35,119 nucleotides of DNA. Origin: Pseudomonadota bacterium (lineage in GTDB: Bacteria; Pseudomonadota; Gammaproteobacteria; Burkholderiales; Methylophilaceae). The position numbers and the translations under genes are program-made. The notes beneath the pieces were generated by a model. It made no database searches. It worked only from the letters and a program-made list of their open reading frames with translations, and was not told where the DNA came from. The stretch covers positions 1 to 35,119 of the forward strand of contig JAQCBB010000011.1 in the NCBI GenBank assembly GCA_027621535.1, in the 5' to 3' direction. This document shows, piece by piece, positions 20,685 to 30,458 of this stretch; position 1 is the first letter of the stretch, and each line of letters starts with the position of its first letter.

Positions 20685-21983
20685 ATGAGCGTTAAAAGCA
20701 AGCAAATGATTCGAGATAGTATGGATTATGTTTGGCATCCATATTCTAGAATGAATAGCTGTAATGAATATAATCTAATCGCTATTGAATCTGGATATAA
20801 AAGTTGGTTGAGGTCAGTTGATGGAGATCAATATTTTGATGCGATTAGTTCATGGTGGGTGAATTTATTTGGACATAATAATCCTTTCATTAAAAAAAGT
20901 GTTATGCGTCAATTAGACAAAATTGAACATGTGATGCTTTCAGGAATGACCCATCAGCCTGTAATTAGCTTATCTAAAAAATTAGTTCATTTAACAAATC
21001 TTGATCATTGTTTTTTTTCAAGCGATGGATCAAGTTCTGTTGAAATCGCCTTAAAAATTAGTTTTCATTTTTGGAGAAATAAAGGATTAAAAAAAACAAA
21101 GTTTGCTATGTTAGAGAATAGTTATCATGGCGAAACCATAGGCGCTATGTCTGTTACAGATATAGATATTTTTTCTAAGAACTATCATTCTCTGTTAAAT
21201 AAAAATATCATTCTTCCTAATCCTTCTCCAAAAAGTTATGAATCTGAAAAACAATTAAAAGAGTTTGCGCTAGAGAGTTTTAAAAAAGCAGAAGTAATCT
21301 TAAATAAACATCATAAAATAATTGCAGGATTGATTATTGAACCGATTCTTCAATGCGCCTCAGGCATGAATTATTACCACCCTATTTATTTAAAAAAATT
21401 AAGAGCATTATGTTCTAAGCTTAATATTATTTTTATTGCAGATGAGATTGCTGTTGGTTTTGGCCGCACAGGGAAAATGTTTGCGTGTCAGCATGCCAAT
21501 ATTAAACCAGACATCATGTGCCTATCAAAAGGCTTGTCAGGAGGCTATCTTCCTTTGGCAGCCACTATTGTATCCAAAAAGATATATCATGAGTTTTTAA
21601 ATCCGGATATTGAGAAAAACTTTCTGCACTCCCATAGTTTTGCTGGCAACCCTCTTGCGTGTTCGGCAGCCATTGCAACACTAGATTATTTTAATAAAAA
21701 ATTGAACATTGATAAGATAAATGAGAAGTCTAAGTTGTTTAACCAGATCATGATGAAATTAACAAAATATAATATTAGAAACTTTTTTAATATCGGAATG
21801 ATTTGGCGTTTTGATTTACCTGAATCCCAAGAGCCTATGGGCTTTGAATCTTTAGCTCGGGAGGAAGGATTGTTAATCAGACCCATTGGCAAGTGTGTCT
21901 ACATTATGCCCCCTTACACAAGTACCTTGTCTGATATAAAATTTGTAGTGAGAGTTTTAGAGAAAATATTTAAAAGACTGTAG
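20685..21983 (+). CDS. bioA: Adenosylmethionine-8-amino-7-oxononanoate aminotransferase
   Basis: VWHPYSRM, AISSWWVNLFGHNNPFI, FFSSDGSSSVEIALKI, ENSYHGETIGAMSVTD, IADEIAVGFGRTGKMFACQHANIKPDIMCLSKGLSGGYLPLAAT, HSHSFAGNPLACSAA. Confidence 0.95.
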   Translation: MSVKSKQMIRDSMDYVWHPYSRMNSCNEYNLIAIESGYKSWLRSVDGDQYFDAISSWWVNLFGHNNPFIKKSVMRQLDKIEHVMLSGMTHQPVISLSKKLVHLTNLDHCFFSSDGSSSVEIALKISFHFWRNKGLKKTKFAMLENSYHGETIGAMSVTDIDIFSKNYHSLLNKNIILPNPSPKSYESEKQLKEFALESFKKAEVILNKHHKIIAGLIIEPILQCASGMNYYHPIYLKKLRALCSKLNIIFIADEIAVGFGRTGKMFACQHANIKPDIMCLSKGLSGGYLPLAATIVSKKIYHEFLNPDIEKNFLHSHSFAGNPLACSAAIATLDYFNKKLNIDKINEKSKLFNQIMMKLTKYNIRNFFNIGMIWRFDLPESQEPMGFESLAREEGLLIRPIGKCVYIMPPYTSTLSDIKFVVRVLEKIFKRL

Positions 21984-21994
21984 ATGGATATTAA

Positions 21995-23377
21995 ATGATA
22001 CGTTTAATCTTAATCATTAGTTTTTTTATTACAACAGCATATTCTCAAGAACTTGCCATTAAAAATAAAATAAATTCGCAAGATTTTGCTTATTCTATAA
22101 AAAATATCTCAACAGGTGAGTCGTGGAGTAAAAATGCTGATAAATCATTTAATTTCGCATCAGTAAATAAGGTTATTACTGCAACAATTGCACTCGATGA
22201 ATTAGGCCCTGATTTTAAATTTCGAACGTTGTTCTTCTCTAACAAACAAATAAAAGAGAATAAACTTGTAGGAGATTTGATTATCAAGGGGGAAGGGGAC
22301 CCAACCCTATCAATTGAAAATTTAAAAGATATTTTTAATAGTTTTAAGGCAAAAGGAATTAACCAAATAACAGGAAATATCTTTTTAGATGATTCATACT
22401 TTAGGTTTCAACCTAACCCAGAATATATTGATGACTTAAGCTACAGAGCTTATAATGTCCAACCTAAGTCCTTATTAATTGAAGCAGGAGCAATTGAGAT
22501 TCAATTTTTAAATCAGGATGATAATTTGTATTTATTTAGTAAGCCATCCATTAAAGGGATTGAGGTTGTAAATAATTTAAAAATAACAAATAAAGCCTGT
22601 GAGGATTGGAAGTCCAAGATTCATCCTGATGTGATATTTAAGGATGAATTGATACAAGTCATTCTTAATGGGTCTTTTAGTAAGAGCTGTAAAAATAAAT
22701 CTTTATACCTGAACGCATTAAATCAGGATGAATTCCTTAAAGTTGCCATAAGCAATATCTTAAATGAGACGCAAATTGAATTTGATGGCGAAATACAAAA
22801 GCAAAGCTTTACTGATGACGAGTTAAATAGGTTTGTGTTGATTAATGAGCATTTTTCAGATCCTCTAAATCAGCTGATGTATCAGATGAATAAGTACAGC
22901 CTTAATTTATTTTCAAGGAATCTTGCCCTGACTGCAATGAAACAAAAGACAGAATTTGAAGCTGATGAGTTTAATACCGATATTTTTTTTAAAAGCTGGT
23001 TTGAAAAAAAAGGAATCAATTCTTATGAATTTTTTATTGAGAATGGGGCAGGGTTATCACGAAGTAGTTATGCCAACACTCTTTTATTTCAGGAAGTCTT
23101 AGCATTTATTGTAGAATCTGATTGGGAATCAGAAATTATTAGCTCATTTCCAATTGCAGGTATTGATGGAACATTAAAGTCTATGTTTAAAGAAAAATCT
23201 TTCTCGAATGCAACTCGTCTTAAGACAGGGCGTCTTAAAAATGTATTTGCTTTGTCGGGTTTTATGAAGTCAAGCAAGGGTGAGAAATATATAGTAACAT
23301 TCGTACTAAACGGACCTCAATACCAATCCTTCTTAAAGTTCATTGAGCAAAGCCTAGATTATTTGTATCAACATTAA
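21995..23377 (+). CDS. dacB: D-alanyl-D-alanine carboxypeptidase/endopeptidase (PBP4, S13 family)
   Basis: Signal peptide; SxxK motif [23 protein letters not shown], SxN motif ([11 protein letters not shown]), [16 protein letters not shown] motif [17 protein letters not shown]. Confidence 0.92.
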   Translation: MIRLILIISFFITTAYSQELAIKNKINSQDFAYSIKNISTGESWSKNADKSFNFASVNKVITATIALDELGPDFKFRTLFFSNKQIKENKLVGDLIIKGEGDPTLSIENLKDIFNSFKAKGINQITGNIFLDDSYFRFQPNPEYIDDLSYRAYNVQPKSLLIEAGAIEIQFLNQDDNLYLFSKPSIKGIEVVNNLKITNKACEDWKSKIHPDVIFKDELIQVILNGSFSKSCKNKSLYLNALNQDEFLKVAISNILNETQIEFDGEIQKQSFTDDELNRFVLINEHFSDPLNQLMYQMNKYSLNLFSRNLALTAMKQKTEFEADEFNTDIFFKSWFEKKGINSYEFFIENGAGLSRSSYANTLLFQEVLAFIVESDWESEIISSFPIAGIDGTLKSMFKEKSFSNATRLKTGRLKNVFALSGFMKSSKGEKYIVTFVLNGPQYQSFLKFIEQSLDYLYQH

Positions 23378-23394
23378 AACTAACAGGGATTTAT

Positions 23395-23850
23395 ATGAAA
23401 TATTATTTTTTGATTTTTTTAATCATGACTTCATCAGTTTTTTCAATTGAATTAATAGGAGATAAGGAAAAAAGTATGGAACAAGAATCTGCTAAAGTCT
23501 ATGACAAGGGGTTAAAGCTCATTGACAATGTGGTCGGAGATGGAAGAGAGGCCGAACCTGGCCTTATTGTCAAAGTTCATTACACAGGTTGGTTGTACGA
23601 TGCAAATAAAAAAGATAATAAAGGTGAGAAATTTGACAGCTCGCTTGATCGAAATGATCCACTAGAATTTACATTGGGTATAGGACAAGTAATTAAAGGT
23701 TGGGACATTGGTGTACAAGGTATGAAAATTGGTGGTAAAAGAACAATCATTATTCCATCTGATTTGGGATATGGATCAAGAGGTGCAGGAGGAGTCATTC
23801 CGCCTAATAGCAATTTAATTTTTGATGTTGAATTATTGGGTTTGAATTAA
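23395..23850 (+). CDS. Secreted FKBP-type peptidyl-prolyl cis-trans isomerase
   Basis: [82 protein letters not shown]-terminal signal peptide. Confidence 0.96.
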   Translation: MKYYFLIFLIMTSSVFSIELIGDKEKSMEQESAKVYDKGLKLIDNVVGDGREAEPGLIVKVHYTGWLYDANKKDNKGEKFDSSLDRNDPLEFTLGIGQVIKGWDIGVQGMKIGGKRTIIIPSDLGYGSRGAGGVIPPNSNLIFDVELLGLN

Positions 23851-24273
23851 ATGGATTTAAGGGTTAAATGGAATAAGGGTTTAAGTTTTATCGCTTCTTC
23901 AAAAGCTGGCCATGAGATCGTTATGGACGGCCCTGCAGATTTAGGGGGGGGTAATAAAGGAATGCGTCCAATGGAAGTATTGTTATCTGGGGTGGGAGGC
24001 TGCACTTCATTTGATGTGGTTAGTATTTTAAAAAAATCTCGTCAAGAAATCAGCGAATGTGAGGCACTTATTTCTGCTGAAAGAGCTGAGACAATTCCAA
24101 AGGTTTTTACCAAGATTCATATTCATTTTAAAGTTTATGGAAAGGATTTAAATCCTAAAACCGTTGAGCGCGCTATCGAGTTATCTGCAACTAAATATTG
24201 TTCAGCCTCAATTATGTTGGGTCAAAGTGTAAAAATCACACATGATTTTGAATTGATTGAATCAGTTAATTAG
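23851..24273 (+). CDS. OsmC/Ohr-family protein
   Basis: GGGNKGMRPMEVLLSGVGGCTSFDVVSILKKSRQ, central Cys, ATKYCSASIMLGQSVKITHDFEL. Confidence 0.92.
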   Translation: MDLRVKWNKGLSFIASSKAGHEIVMDGPADLGGGNKGMRPMEVLLSGVGGCTSFDVVSILKKSRQEISECEALISAERAETIPKVFTKIHIHFKVYGKDLNPKTVERAIELSATKYCSASIMLGQSVKITHDFELIESVN

Positions 24274-24584
24274 TTCTCTATGATTTTAATTTGAAGTGTA
24301 ATGTCTGAATCAATAACATCCAATAAGCGATCAATATTAGGATGCTTACCCGGATTGTCTTGAGCATCATCTGTATGCTCAGCATATAAATCTATGCCCT
24401 CCATTGCGGCATCACTATTTATCTCTCCGTATGTCTCAAAGAGGTAAAAATATACTTTTAAGGATCCCATTGACCCAGGCTTACTTTTTATTACTCCATG
24501 AAGGGTGTCCTCGTGATAAAGCTGAATTTCTTTAATATGATCAGCTGAATTAAGAGTTTCTAAAATATCTTTAAAACGTTGCAT
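24270..24584 (-). CDS. Conserved-looking protein of unknown function
   Basis: Intact 104-aa ORF (HEDTLHGVIKSKPGSMGSLKVYFYLFETYGEIN...PGKHPNIDRLLDVI) immediately downstream of coq7 on the same strand; start context and composition consistent with a real gene. Confidence 0.75.
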   Translation of the reverse strand: MQRFKDILETLNSADHIKEIQLYHEDTLHGVIKSKPGSMGSLKVYFYLFETYGEINSDAAMEGIDLYAEHTDDAQDNPGKHPNIDRLLDVIDSDITLQIKIIEN

Positions 24585-24590
24585 TTAAAC

Positions 24591-25217
24591 TTATATCCAG
24601 TAGGTTGTTTTTGTCATTATTTTTGAACTAAAGCCCATAATTTTTTTAAAAAAAAAGGGTAAGTTCTTTGCACCGAGAGAGTTTGCAGTCTTTTGGTGAC
24701 AATGCTCATCATATTTCATTTGTTTCAAAATAGCATGTGTTTTTTTGTCTTTTTGAGGAATTTTTTCAAGATGGTTGCCTAGGTGAGCAGAAACTTGTTT
24801 TTCAGTTTCTTCCAAAAATCCTAGGTTAAAGCGTGTGTCAATTTTGCTTGCAATTGCTCCTAGTATAAATGATCCAAAATAAAACAATGCATTGAGTTGA
24901 CTCGTTTGACCTTTTAATTCTTTTATTCTTTGATCACACCAGTTAAGATGATCAATTTCTTCTAGCGAGGCTTGTTTAAGTTTTTTTTCAATGTATGTGT
25001 CATTATTGAAAAACAACTGACCTCTGTAGAGAGCTTGAGCACATACCTCACCTGTATGATTAACTCTCATTAATCGAGAAATTTCTTTTGCATCTTCTAT
25101 ACTTAGTTCTGTATCAACAGATTTATATTGCTCTGCGGGATTATCTCTTTTTCCTTTCGGAGGCACAGACATTAGCTTTAACGCAAAGTCTAATTCAGAG
25201 ATAACCCTATCAATCAT
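24591..25217 (-). CDS. coq7: Ubiquinone biosynthesis hydroxylase Coq7 (carboxylate di-iron)
   Basis: SRLMRVNHTGEVCAQALYRGQ, EEIDHLNWCDQRIKELKG, FILGAIAS, MKYDEHCHQKTA. Confidence 0.95.
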   Translation of the reverse strand: MIDRVISELDFALKLMSVPPKGKRDNPAEQYKSVDTELSIEDAKEISRLMRVNHTGEVCAQALYRGQLFFNNDTYIEKKLKQASLEEIDHLNWCDQRIKELKGQTSQLNALFYFGSFILGAIASKIDTRFNLGFLEETEKQVSAHLGNHLEKIPQKDKKTHAILKQMKYDEHCHQKTANSLGAKNLPFFFKKIMGFSSKIMTKTTYWI

Positions 25218-25219
25218 AA

Positions 25220-26635
25220 TTATTTAATAGCTTTATACATTTCTATACCCTTAAGGATGTTAAGAGCTTCTTGAAATTGTTTGTCGTCATCAGTACCAAA
25301 CTCCAAGGGTTTAAAGCTTTTTAATGCTTCGGCACCGTTTTCTCTTTTTGATGATTCAGACGCACTGTTTTTTTCATCTAATTTAGGCTCAGTTGATTCT
25401 GATTTATCTTGTTTTTTTTCTTCTGGATTGCTCAAGCGATTTGTTAAATCAGCTTCGCTTGACATAAAACCATTGAACCCATCTTCAACAATAATATCTG
25501 GATTAATTCCTTTAGCCTGAATTGATCGCCCATTAGGTGTAAAGTATCTGGCTGTTGTTAATTTTATCGCAGTTCCATTATTCATTGGAAGAATACTTTG
25601 GACAGAACCTTTTCCGAAACTTTTAGTGCCAACAATTAAAGCTCTTTTGTGATCTTGTAAAGCACCAGCTACAATTTCTGATGCTGACGCTGAGCCATTA
25701 TTGACTAAAACAACCATCGGTGTTTTTTTAATTTCAGGCGGCAGCTTATTAATGTAATTGTTACTTTTAGGATCTCGAATAAAATTTTCGGGAATCGTCG
25801 TTAGATGCATTTTAGAGTCTTTTGCCCTTCCTTCAGTGTAAACAACAAGCTCTCCTTCAGGAATAAATGCGGCTGATACAGCAACAGCAGCATTAAGGAG
25901 GCCACCTGGATTATTTCTCATATCTAAAATTATACCGTTTAATGGTTTTTTATTTTCCGAAAACAACTGATTGATTGATTTTGCAACGTCCTCGCCTGTT
26001 CTTTCTTGAAATTGGGTAACTCTTAAATACCCATAACCCTCTTGAATAAGTTTTGCCTTAACACTTTGGCTTTTAATTTGAGCTCTTTTGATTGTTACAT
26101 CAAATGGGGTATCTTTACCTTTACGCAGTATCTGTAAATTGATTGCTGAACCAGGCTTGCCTCTCATTAATTTGACTGCATCATTAAGTGTCATACCTTT
26201 TACAGATTTGTCGTCTAGTTTGATAATAAGGTCACCATTTTGTAAACCTGCTTTAAAAGCTGGGGTGTCCTCGATTGGTGATATAACTTTAACAAAACCA
26301 TCTTCCATTCCCACTTCAATACCTAAGCCACCAAATTCTCCGGCAGTTCCTTGCTGCATATCTTTAAAGTGGTCTTCATCAAGAAACGTTGAATGCGGAT
26401 CTAATCCTGCAAGCATGCCATTTAAAGCTTCCGTTAGTAGTTTCTTATCTGTTACTTCCTCAACATAATCAGCTTTAATTTTTCCAAATACTTCAGCAAA
26501 TATTCTTAAATCTTCTACTGGAAGCTTTTTACTTTCCTCTTTTTTGTCAGCAAAAACGGATAGATTGATACTGACCAGGATTCCAAAAAAAATTCCAATT
26601 GAGATTAAACTAAAATTCTTAAATCTTTTTTTCAT
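25220..26635 (-). CDS. ctpA: S41 carboxy-terminal processing peptidase
   Basis: LNGMLAGLDPHSTFLDEDHF, GEFGGLGIEVGMEDGFVKVISPIEDTPAFKAGL (PDZ), RGKPGS, ILDMRNNPGGLLNAAV, NNGSASASEIVAGALQDHKRA, GTKSFGKGSVQSI. Confidence 0.96.
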   Translation of the reverse strand: MKKRFKNFSLISIGIFFGILVSINLSVFADKKEESKKLPVEDLRIFAEVFGKIKADYVEEVTDKKLLTEALNGMLAGLDPHSTFLDEDHFKDMQQGTAGEFGGLGIEVGMEDGFVKVISPIEDTPAFKAGLQNGDLIIKLDDKSVKGMTLNDAVKLMRGKPGSAINLQILRKGKDTPFDVTIKRAQIKSQSVKAKLIQEGYGYLRVTQFQERTGEDVAKSINQLFSENKKPLNGIILDMRNNPGGLLNAAVAVSAAFIPEGELVVYTEGRAKDSKMHLTTIPENFIRDPKSNNYINKLPPEIKKTPMVVLVNNGSASASEIVAGALQDHKRALIVGTKSFGKGSVQSILPMNNGTAIKLTTARYFTPNGRSIQAKGINPDIIVEDGFNGFMSSEADLTNRLSNPEEKKQDKSESTEPKLDEKNSASESSKRENGAEALKSFKPLEFGTDDDKQFQEALNILKGIEMYKAIK

Positions 26636-26709
26636 AGCTCACCCTAAATTTTAAAAGACGATTAACATGTACAATAATACATCACATCTTTGTTGAATAT
26701 TAAACCTTA

Positions 26710-26988
26710 ATGCAAAAAAATAACCTAGATATTAGATTGTGCCCAAAATGCAAGTGGCTTTTTGGAGCTACATGGATTTCTCAGGAATTATGTAATTTCG
26801 AATCAGACCTTGAATCAATAAAGTTAGTTCAATCAGACCCTGGAGTATTTGAAGTGTATTGTAAAAAAAATATAATTTTTTCCAGACACGTTGAAAAAGT
26901 CTTTATTAATATCGCAATTATCAAACAAAGATTCAGAAATTTAATAGATCCTGAAAGAGACCTTGGGCACACTGACAATGTCAGATAA
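26710..26988 (+). CDS. Rdx (SelT/SelW/SelH)-family protein, Cys form
   Basis: RLCPKCKWLFGATWISQEL (CxxC), DPGVFEVYCKKNIIFSRHVEK, IKQRFRNLIDPERDLGHTD. Confidence 0.9.
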   Translation: MQKNNLDIRLCPKCKWLFGATWISQELCNFESDLESIKLVQSDPGVFEVYCKKNIIFSRHVEKVFINIAIIKQRFRNLIDPERDLGHTDNVR

Positions 26989-28903
26989 AGTTAATTTCTT
27001 TGATAATTTTTTTGCTGAAAGTGGAGCGTTATCAAAAGCAGTAGAAAATTATCAAATTCGACCTGGACAAGTTGAAATGTCAAAATTTATTGATGAGGCA
27101 TTACACGCGAATCAATCTGTTGCCATTGAAGCTGGGACAGGGATTGGTAAAACTATTGGTTATCTTATGCCTTTAATTAGGCAAAATAAGAAAATCATTA
27201 TCTCAACAGCAACAAAAAATCTTCAAGAACAAATGTTGAAGAAAGATTTTCCAATTTTGCAAAAAGCTCTCGGAATAAATTTTAATGTAACTTTATTAAA
27301 AGGCCGATCTAATTATTTATGTCATCATCGAATTCAAAATAACCCAAATTTATTTTATTCAAAAAAAGAAGTCTTAGCGTTTAATGATATTGAGCATTTT
27401 TTCAAATCATCAAAAACTGGAGACATATCTGAGATTCACGATTTAGAGCTCTCTGGAAATTTATTACATACTGTGACTTCAACAAGTGAAAACTGTTTAT
27501 TTACTGAATGTAAATATACTAAAGATTGCTTTGTGAATAAGGCAAGAAGAAGAGCACATCAAGCTGAGGTAATAATTGTAAACCACCATTTATTTTTTTC
27601 AGATTTTTTTAATGGTAATGATGAGGCCAATAGTTTACTTCCATCTTCTGATGTGATTGTTTTTGATGAGGCACATAATTTAATTGATTTGGCAACACTT
27701 TATTCCAGTAAGGTATTTTCATCCTTAAAGCTTAATCGTGTTCTTGATGAATTTATAGGACATTTAAAGAAATCGGTAGTGTCGCTGGATAAATTTTCTA
27801 ATATTTTTCAGCAGTATAATTTCTTAATTTCTCAGATGATGAATTTTGTGAAAGATGAAAACCGAAGGGTTTCTTTACATAAATTAATTAAATTAGATTT
27901 ATTTAAAGAAGCAAGTGATAAGTTAGGTGATCTTATTAACAATTTAGTCCTATCCATAACCTCTTTGGGGTTCATAAATAAAGATATTGACAGTTGCGTT
28001 AATGAGCTAAAAAGTTTGCATAGTTCATTAAAAGAAATAGCTGAGCCTATACAAGATAAAAATGCACTCTGGTTAGAGAGGTTCAGTCAATCTTTTTCAA
28101 TTCACATCACTCCAATCGATGTTAAAGGTATTTTTAATGATACGTCAAAACTTGCAAATTCAGTCTTAGTGTTTACATCCGCGACAATCACAACAAATGG
28201 AACATTTGACTATTTTAAAGAACTGACTGGTTTGTCAGATATAAAAACTAAAATTTTTGAAAGCCCATTCAATTATAATAAAAATGCAATTCTTCATATT
28301 CCATATGATCTTCCTGATCCAAATGCGCATGATTTCTTTTCATCTTTGGTCGATTATATTTATCCAGCGATTAAGCTTAATCAGGGAAGAACGTTAATTT
28401 TGACGACCTCATTAAGAGGTATTGATGAAATTGCGGAGTGTATTGCGTCAATTTTAAAAAAAGACACTAATAATCTTAAAATTTTAAAACAAGGTCTTTA
28501 TCCCAATCATCAATTAATTAGCCAGTTTAGAAAAAGCCTTAACACCGTTCTTATTGGATCATATTCTTTTTGGGAAGGTGTTGATTTAATTGGTGATGAC
28601 TTAACTTTATTGGTTATTGATAAATTACCTTTTAAGTCACCTGATGATCCTATCGTTGAAGCAAAAATAAGCTTACTTAAAGATAAAAATTTTTTTATGA
28701 AAACTCAAATTCCAATAACTACCTTAATGATGAAGCAAGGACTGGGTCGACTAATTCGGGACTATTCTGATAAAGGAGTCGCTATAATTGGGGATAATAG
28801 AATTAAAAAAAAATCTTATGGAAAACAAATTTTAAGCTCACTACCCCCATTTAAAATAGTCACCGATTATAATGAGGTCTTAAAGTTCATTGAGGACATG
28901 TAA
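26978..28903 (+). CDS. DinG/YoaA-family ATP-dependent helicase with probable Fe-S domain
   Basis: YQIRPGQVEMSKFI, AIEAGTGIGKTIGYLMPLI, NYLCHHRI...ENCLFTECKYTKDCFVNKARRRAHQAEVIIVNHHLFF, VFDEAHNLID, SATITTNGTFDYF, GSYSFWEGVDLIGDDL, QGLGRLIRDYSDKGVAIIGDNR. ATG at 26978 favoured over the upstream TTG at 26963. Confidence 0.94.
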   Translation: MSDKVNFFDNFFAESGALSKAVENYQIRPGQVEMSKFIDEALHANQSVAIEAGTGIGKTIGYLMPLIRQNKKIIISTATKNLQEQMLKKDFPILQKALGINFNVTLLKGRSNYLCHHRIQNNPNLFYSKKEVLAFNDIEHFFKSSKTGDISEIHDLELSGNLLHTVTSTSENCLFTECKYTKDCFVNKARRRAHQAEVIIVNHHLFFSDFFNGNDEANSLLPSSDVIVFDEAHNLIDLATLYSSKVFSSLKLNRVLDEFIGHLKKSVVSLDKFSNIFQQYNFLISQMMNFVKDENRRVSLHKLIKLDLFKEASDKLGDLINNLVLSITSLGFINKDIDSCVNELKSLHSSLKEIAEPIQDKNALWLERFSQSFSIHITPIDVKGIFNDTSKLANSVLVFTSATITTNGTFDYFKELTGLSDIKTKIFESPFNYNKNAILHIPYDLPDPNAHDFFSSLVDYIYPAIKLNQGRTLILTTSLRGIDEIAECIASILKKDTNNLKILKQGLYPNHQLISQFRKSLNTVLIGSYSFWEGVDLIGDDLTLLVIDKLPFKSPDDPIVEAKISLLKDKNFFMKTQIPITTLMMKQGLGRLIRDYSDKGVAIIGDNRIKKKSYGKQILSSLPPFKIVTDYNEVLKFIEDM

Positions 28904-29608
28904 TTGAAAATTTTAGCAATTGATACATCAACTTCTATTTTTTCTCTGTGTTTAAAGATAAATAATCATGATGAAATTATTGAATATGAAGCTGGAGTAA
29001 CTCATTCTAAAATTATTCTTCAGGAAATAAAAAGTATTTTAAAAAAATGTGACTTAGTGATAAGTGATTTGGACACCATAGCATTTTCATCTGGGCCTGG
29101 TTCATTCACTGGTATTAGAATTGCTTCTGGTGTTGCATATGGACTTGCATTTCCATATAAAATACCTATTGTTCCAGTCAGTTCTCTTGAGGTGATTGCA
29201 TCAATGGCCGGCTCAAAATATATCATGTCCACAATTGATGCGCGTATGGATCAAATTTATCTTCAAATTTTCAGAACTAAGGCAAATAAAAAGAATTTTT
29301 CTCCACTCACGAAACCTCAAGTTCTGGGGCCATCAGAACTACCTAAATTACCGCAGGAGATACAAAATAATTTGACAATTATTGGGACGGGTTATGAGCT
29401 TTATAAAGAACAGTTTAATGACGCATATCATAAGATAGATTTTTTAGCTGTCAATGTTCAAAGAGGATTATCTGCATACGTTGCAAATCTGGCAGATTGT
29501 AACATTCCAAAAGAATTCTCACTCAAGGAGATTTTCCCGCAATATGTTCGCAATAGGGTCGCCTATACAATTGAAGAGAGAAAGCTTAATGAAAATCACC
29601 GAAAGTGA
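28904..29608 (+). CDS. tsaB: tRNA threonylcarbamoyladenosine biosynthesis protein TsaB
   Basis: MKILAIDTSTSIFSLCL, THSKIILQEIKSIL, FSSGPGSFTGIRIASGVAYGLAF, STIDARMDQIYLQIF; TTG start directly abutting the DinG stop. Confidence 0.94.
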   Translation: MKILAIDTSTSIFSLCLKINNHDEIIEYEAGVTHSKIILQEIKSILKKCDLVISDLDTIAFSSGPGSFTGIRIASGVAYGLAFPYKIPIVPVSSLEVIASMAGSKYIMSTIDARMDQIYLQIFRTKANKKNFSPLTKPQVLGPSELPKLPQEIQNNLTIIGTGYELYKEQFNDAYHKIDFLAVNVQRGLSAYVANLADCNIPKEFSLKEIFPQYVRNRVAYTIEERKLNENHRK

Positions 29609-30032
29609 TGCAATTGGTAGTGATTTGAAAGATATTCTGTCCATAGAAATTCAAAATCAGGTTGCATTATGGTCATTAAATAATTTTCAAGAATCATTGA
29701 CTGCTAGAGATTATTTTAAAGTAATTAAATTGAACAATGAGACTGTCGCTTTTATCATTGCAAAAGTTATGAGCTTTGAATGCGAAATTGTTAATCTTGG
29801 AGTAAAAATATCAATGAGAAAAAAAAAATTAGCATCACAATTACTTAATAACCTTATTGATTTTAGTAAAGCGAATAGTATTAAACAAATTTTTTTAGAA
29901 GTCAGAGTATCAAATATTGCTGCCATTAATTTATATGATAAATTTAATTTTAGTGAAATAGGTAGCCGACCAAATTACTACATTACAGAACATGGTAAAG
30001 AGGATGCACTTATTATGGGAGTAAATTTGTAA
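29589..30032 (+). CDS. rimI: GNAT N-acetyltransferase, ribosomal-protein-alanine acetyltransferase RimI-like
   Basis: Directly after tsaB; NLGVKISMRKKKLASQLLNNLIDFSK, IFLEVRVSNIAAINLYDKFNFSEIGSRPNYY. ATG at 29589 favoured over the listed start at 29454, which overlaps tsaB. Confidence 0.9.
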   Translation: MKITESDAIGSDLKDILSIEIQNQVALWSLNNFQESLTARDYFKVIKLNNETVAFIIAKVMSFECEIVNLGVKISMRKKKLASQLLNNLIDFSKANSIKQIFLEVRVSNIAAINLYDKFNFSEIGSRPNYYITEHGKEDALIMGVNL

Positions 30033-30458
30033 ATGATTTTCAACGAGAATGACCAATTAAATGAATTAAATTTACTACCGATTTGGGATGTGAGAGCGCC
30101 TTCTATGCTTGAATCAAAATTACCAGATTGTAGTGATAATTTTTATATCGTGACAACATTGGAGCTGAATGCAAAAAAAATGTTTTTTATTTATGATCTG
30201 GATCACAATGATAAACAAAGCCAAAAGCTTATGTGTAGTATTAACCAATTCTTAAAAACATTGGGTGTTCATAAGGTACGCAAAGATGAGGCTCTTCTAA
30301 ATTTAAGTGGACATAATGATGCTGTTAAAATTATATTTAGTGACAAGAGCTATGATGACCCCTCATTAATAAAACTTCCCTCTATTCGATCAATGTGTGA
30401 AAATTCCGAGTTAAAGAAAAAATTATGGAACACCATTAAAGAAAATTTTAAATTATGA
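30033..30458 (+). CDS. Uncharacterised 141-aa protein; candidate divergent DNA polymerase III psi subunit (HolD)
   Basis: QLNELNLLPIWDVRAPSMLE resembles the HolD N-terminus (QLQQLGITQWSLRRPGALQ in E. coli, from memory); C-terminal LPSIRSMCENSELKKKLWNTI resembles SPALTDLRANPTARAALWQQI; adjacent to rimI as holD is in gammaproteobacteria. Confidence 0.6.
   Translation: MIFNENDQLNELNLLPIWDVRAPSMLESKLPDCSDNFYIVTTLELNAKKMFFIYDLDHNDKQSQKLMCSINQFLKTLGVHKVRKDEALLNLSGHNDAVKIIFSDKSYDDPSLIKLPSIRSMCENSELKKKLWNTIKENFKL

Noticed and set aside
25281-25520. 79-aa ORF antisense to the ctpA C-terminal linker
   Set aside because: Low-complexity mirror of the Ser/Glu/Lys-rich linker; no support as a gene.
26088-26468. 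126-aa ORF antisense to ctpA
   Set aside because: Shadow ORF over the conserved PDZ region.
29454-29588. N-terminal extension of the rimI ORF
   Set aside because: Overlaps tsaB by about 150 bp; the internal ATG at 29589 gives a normal RimI-length protein.
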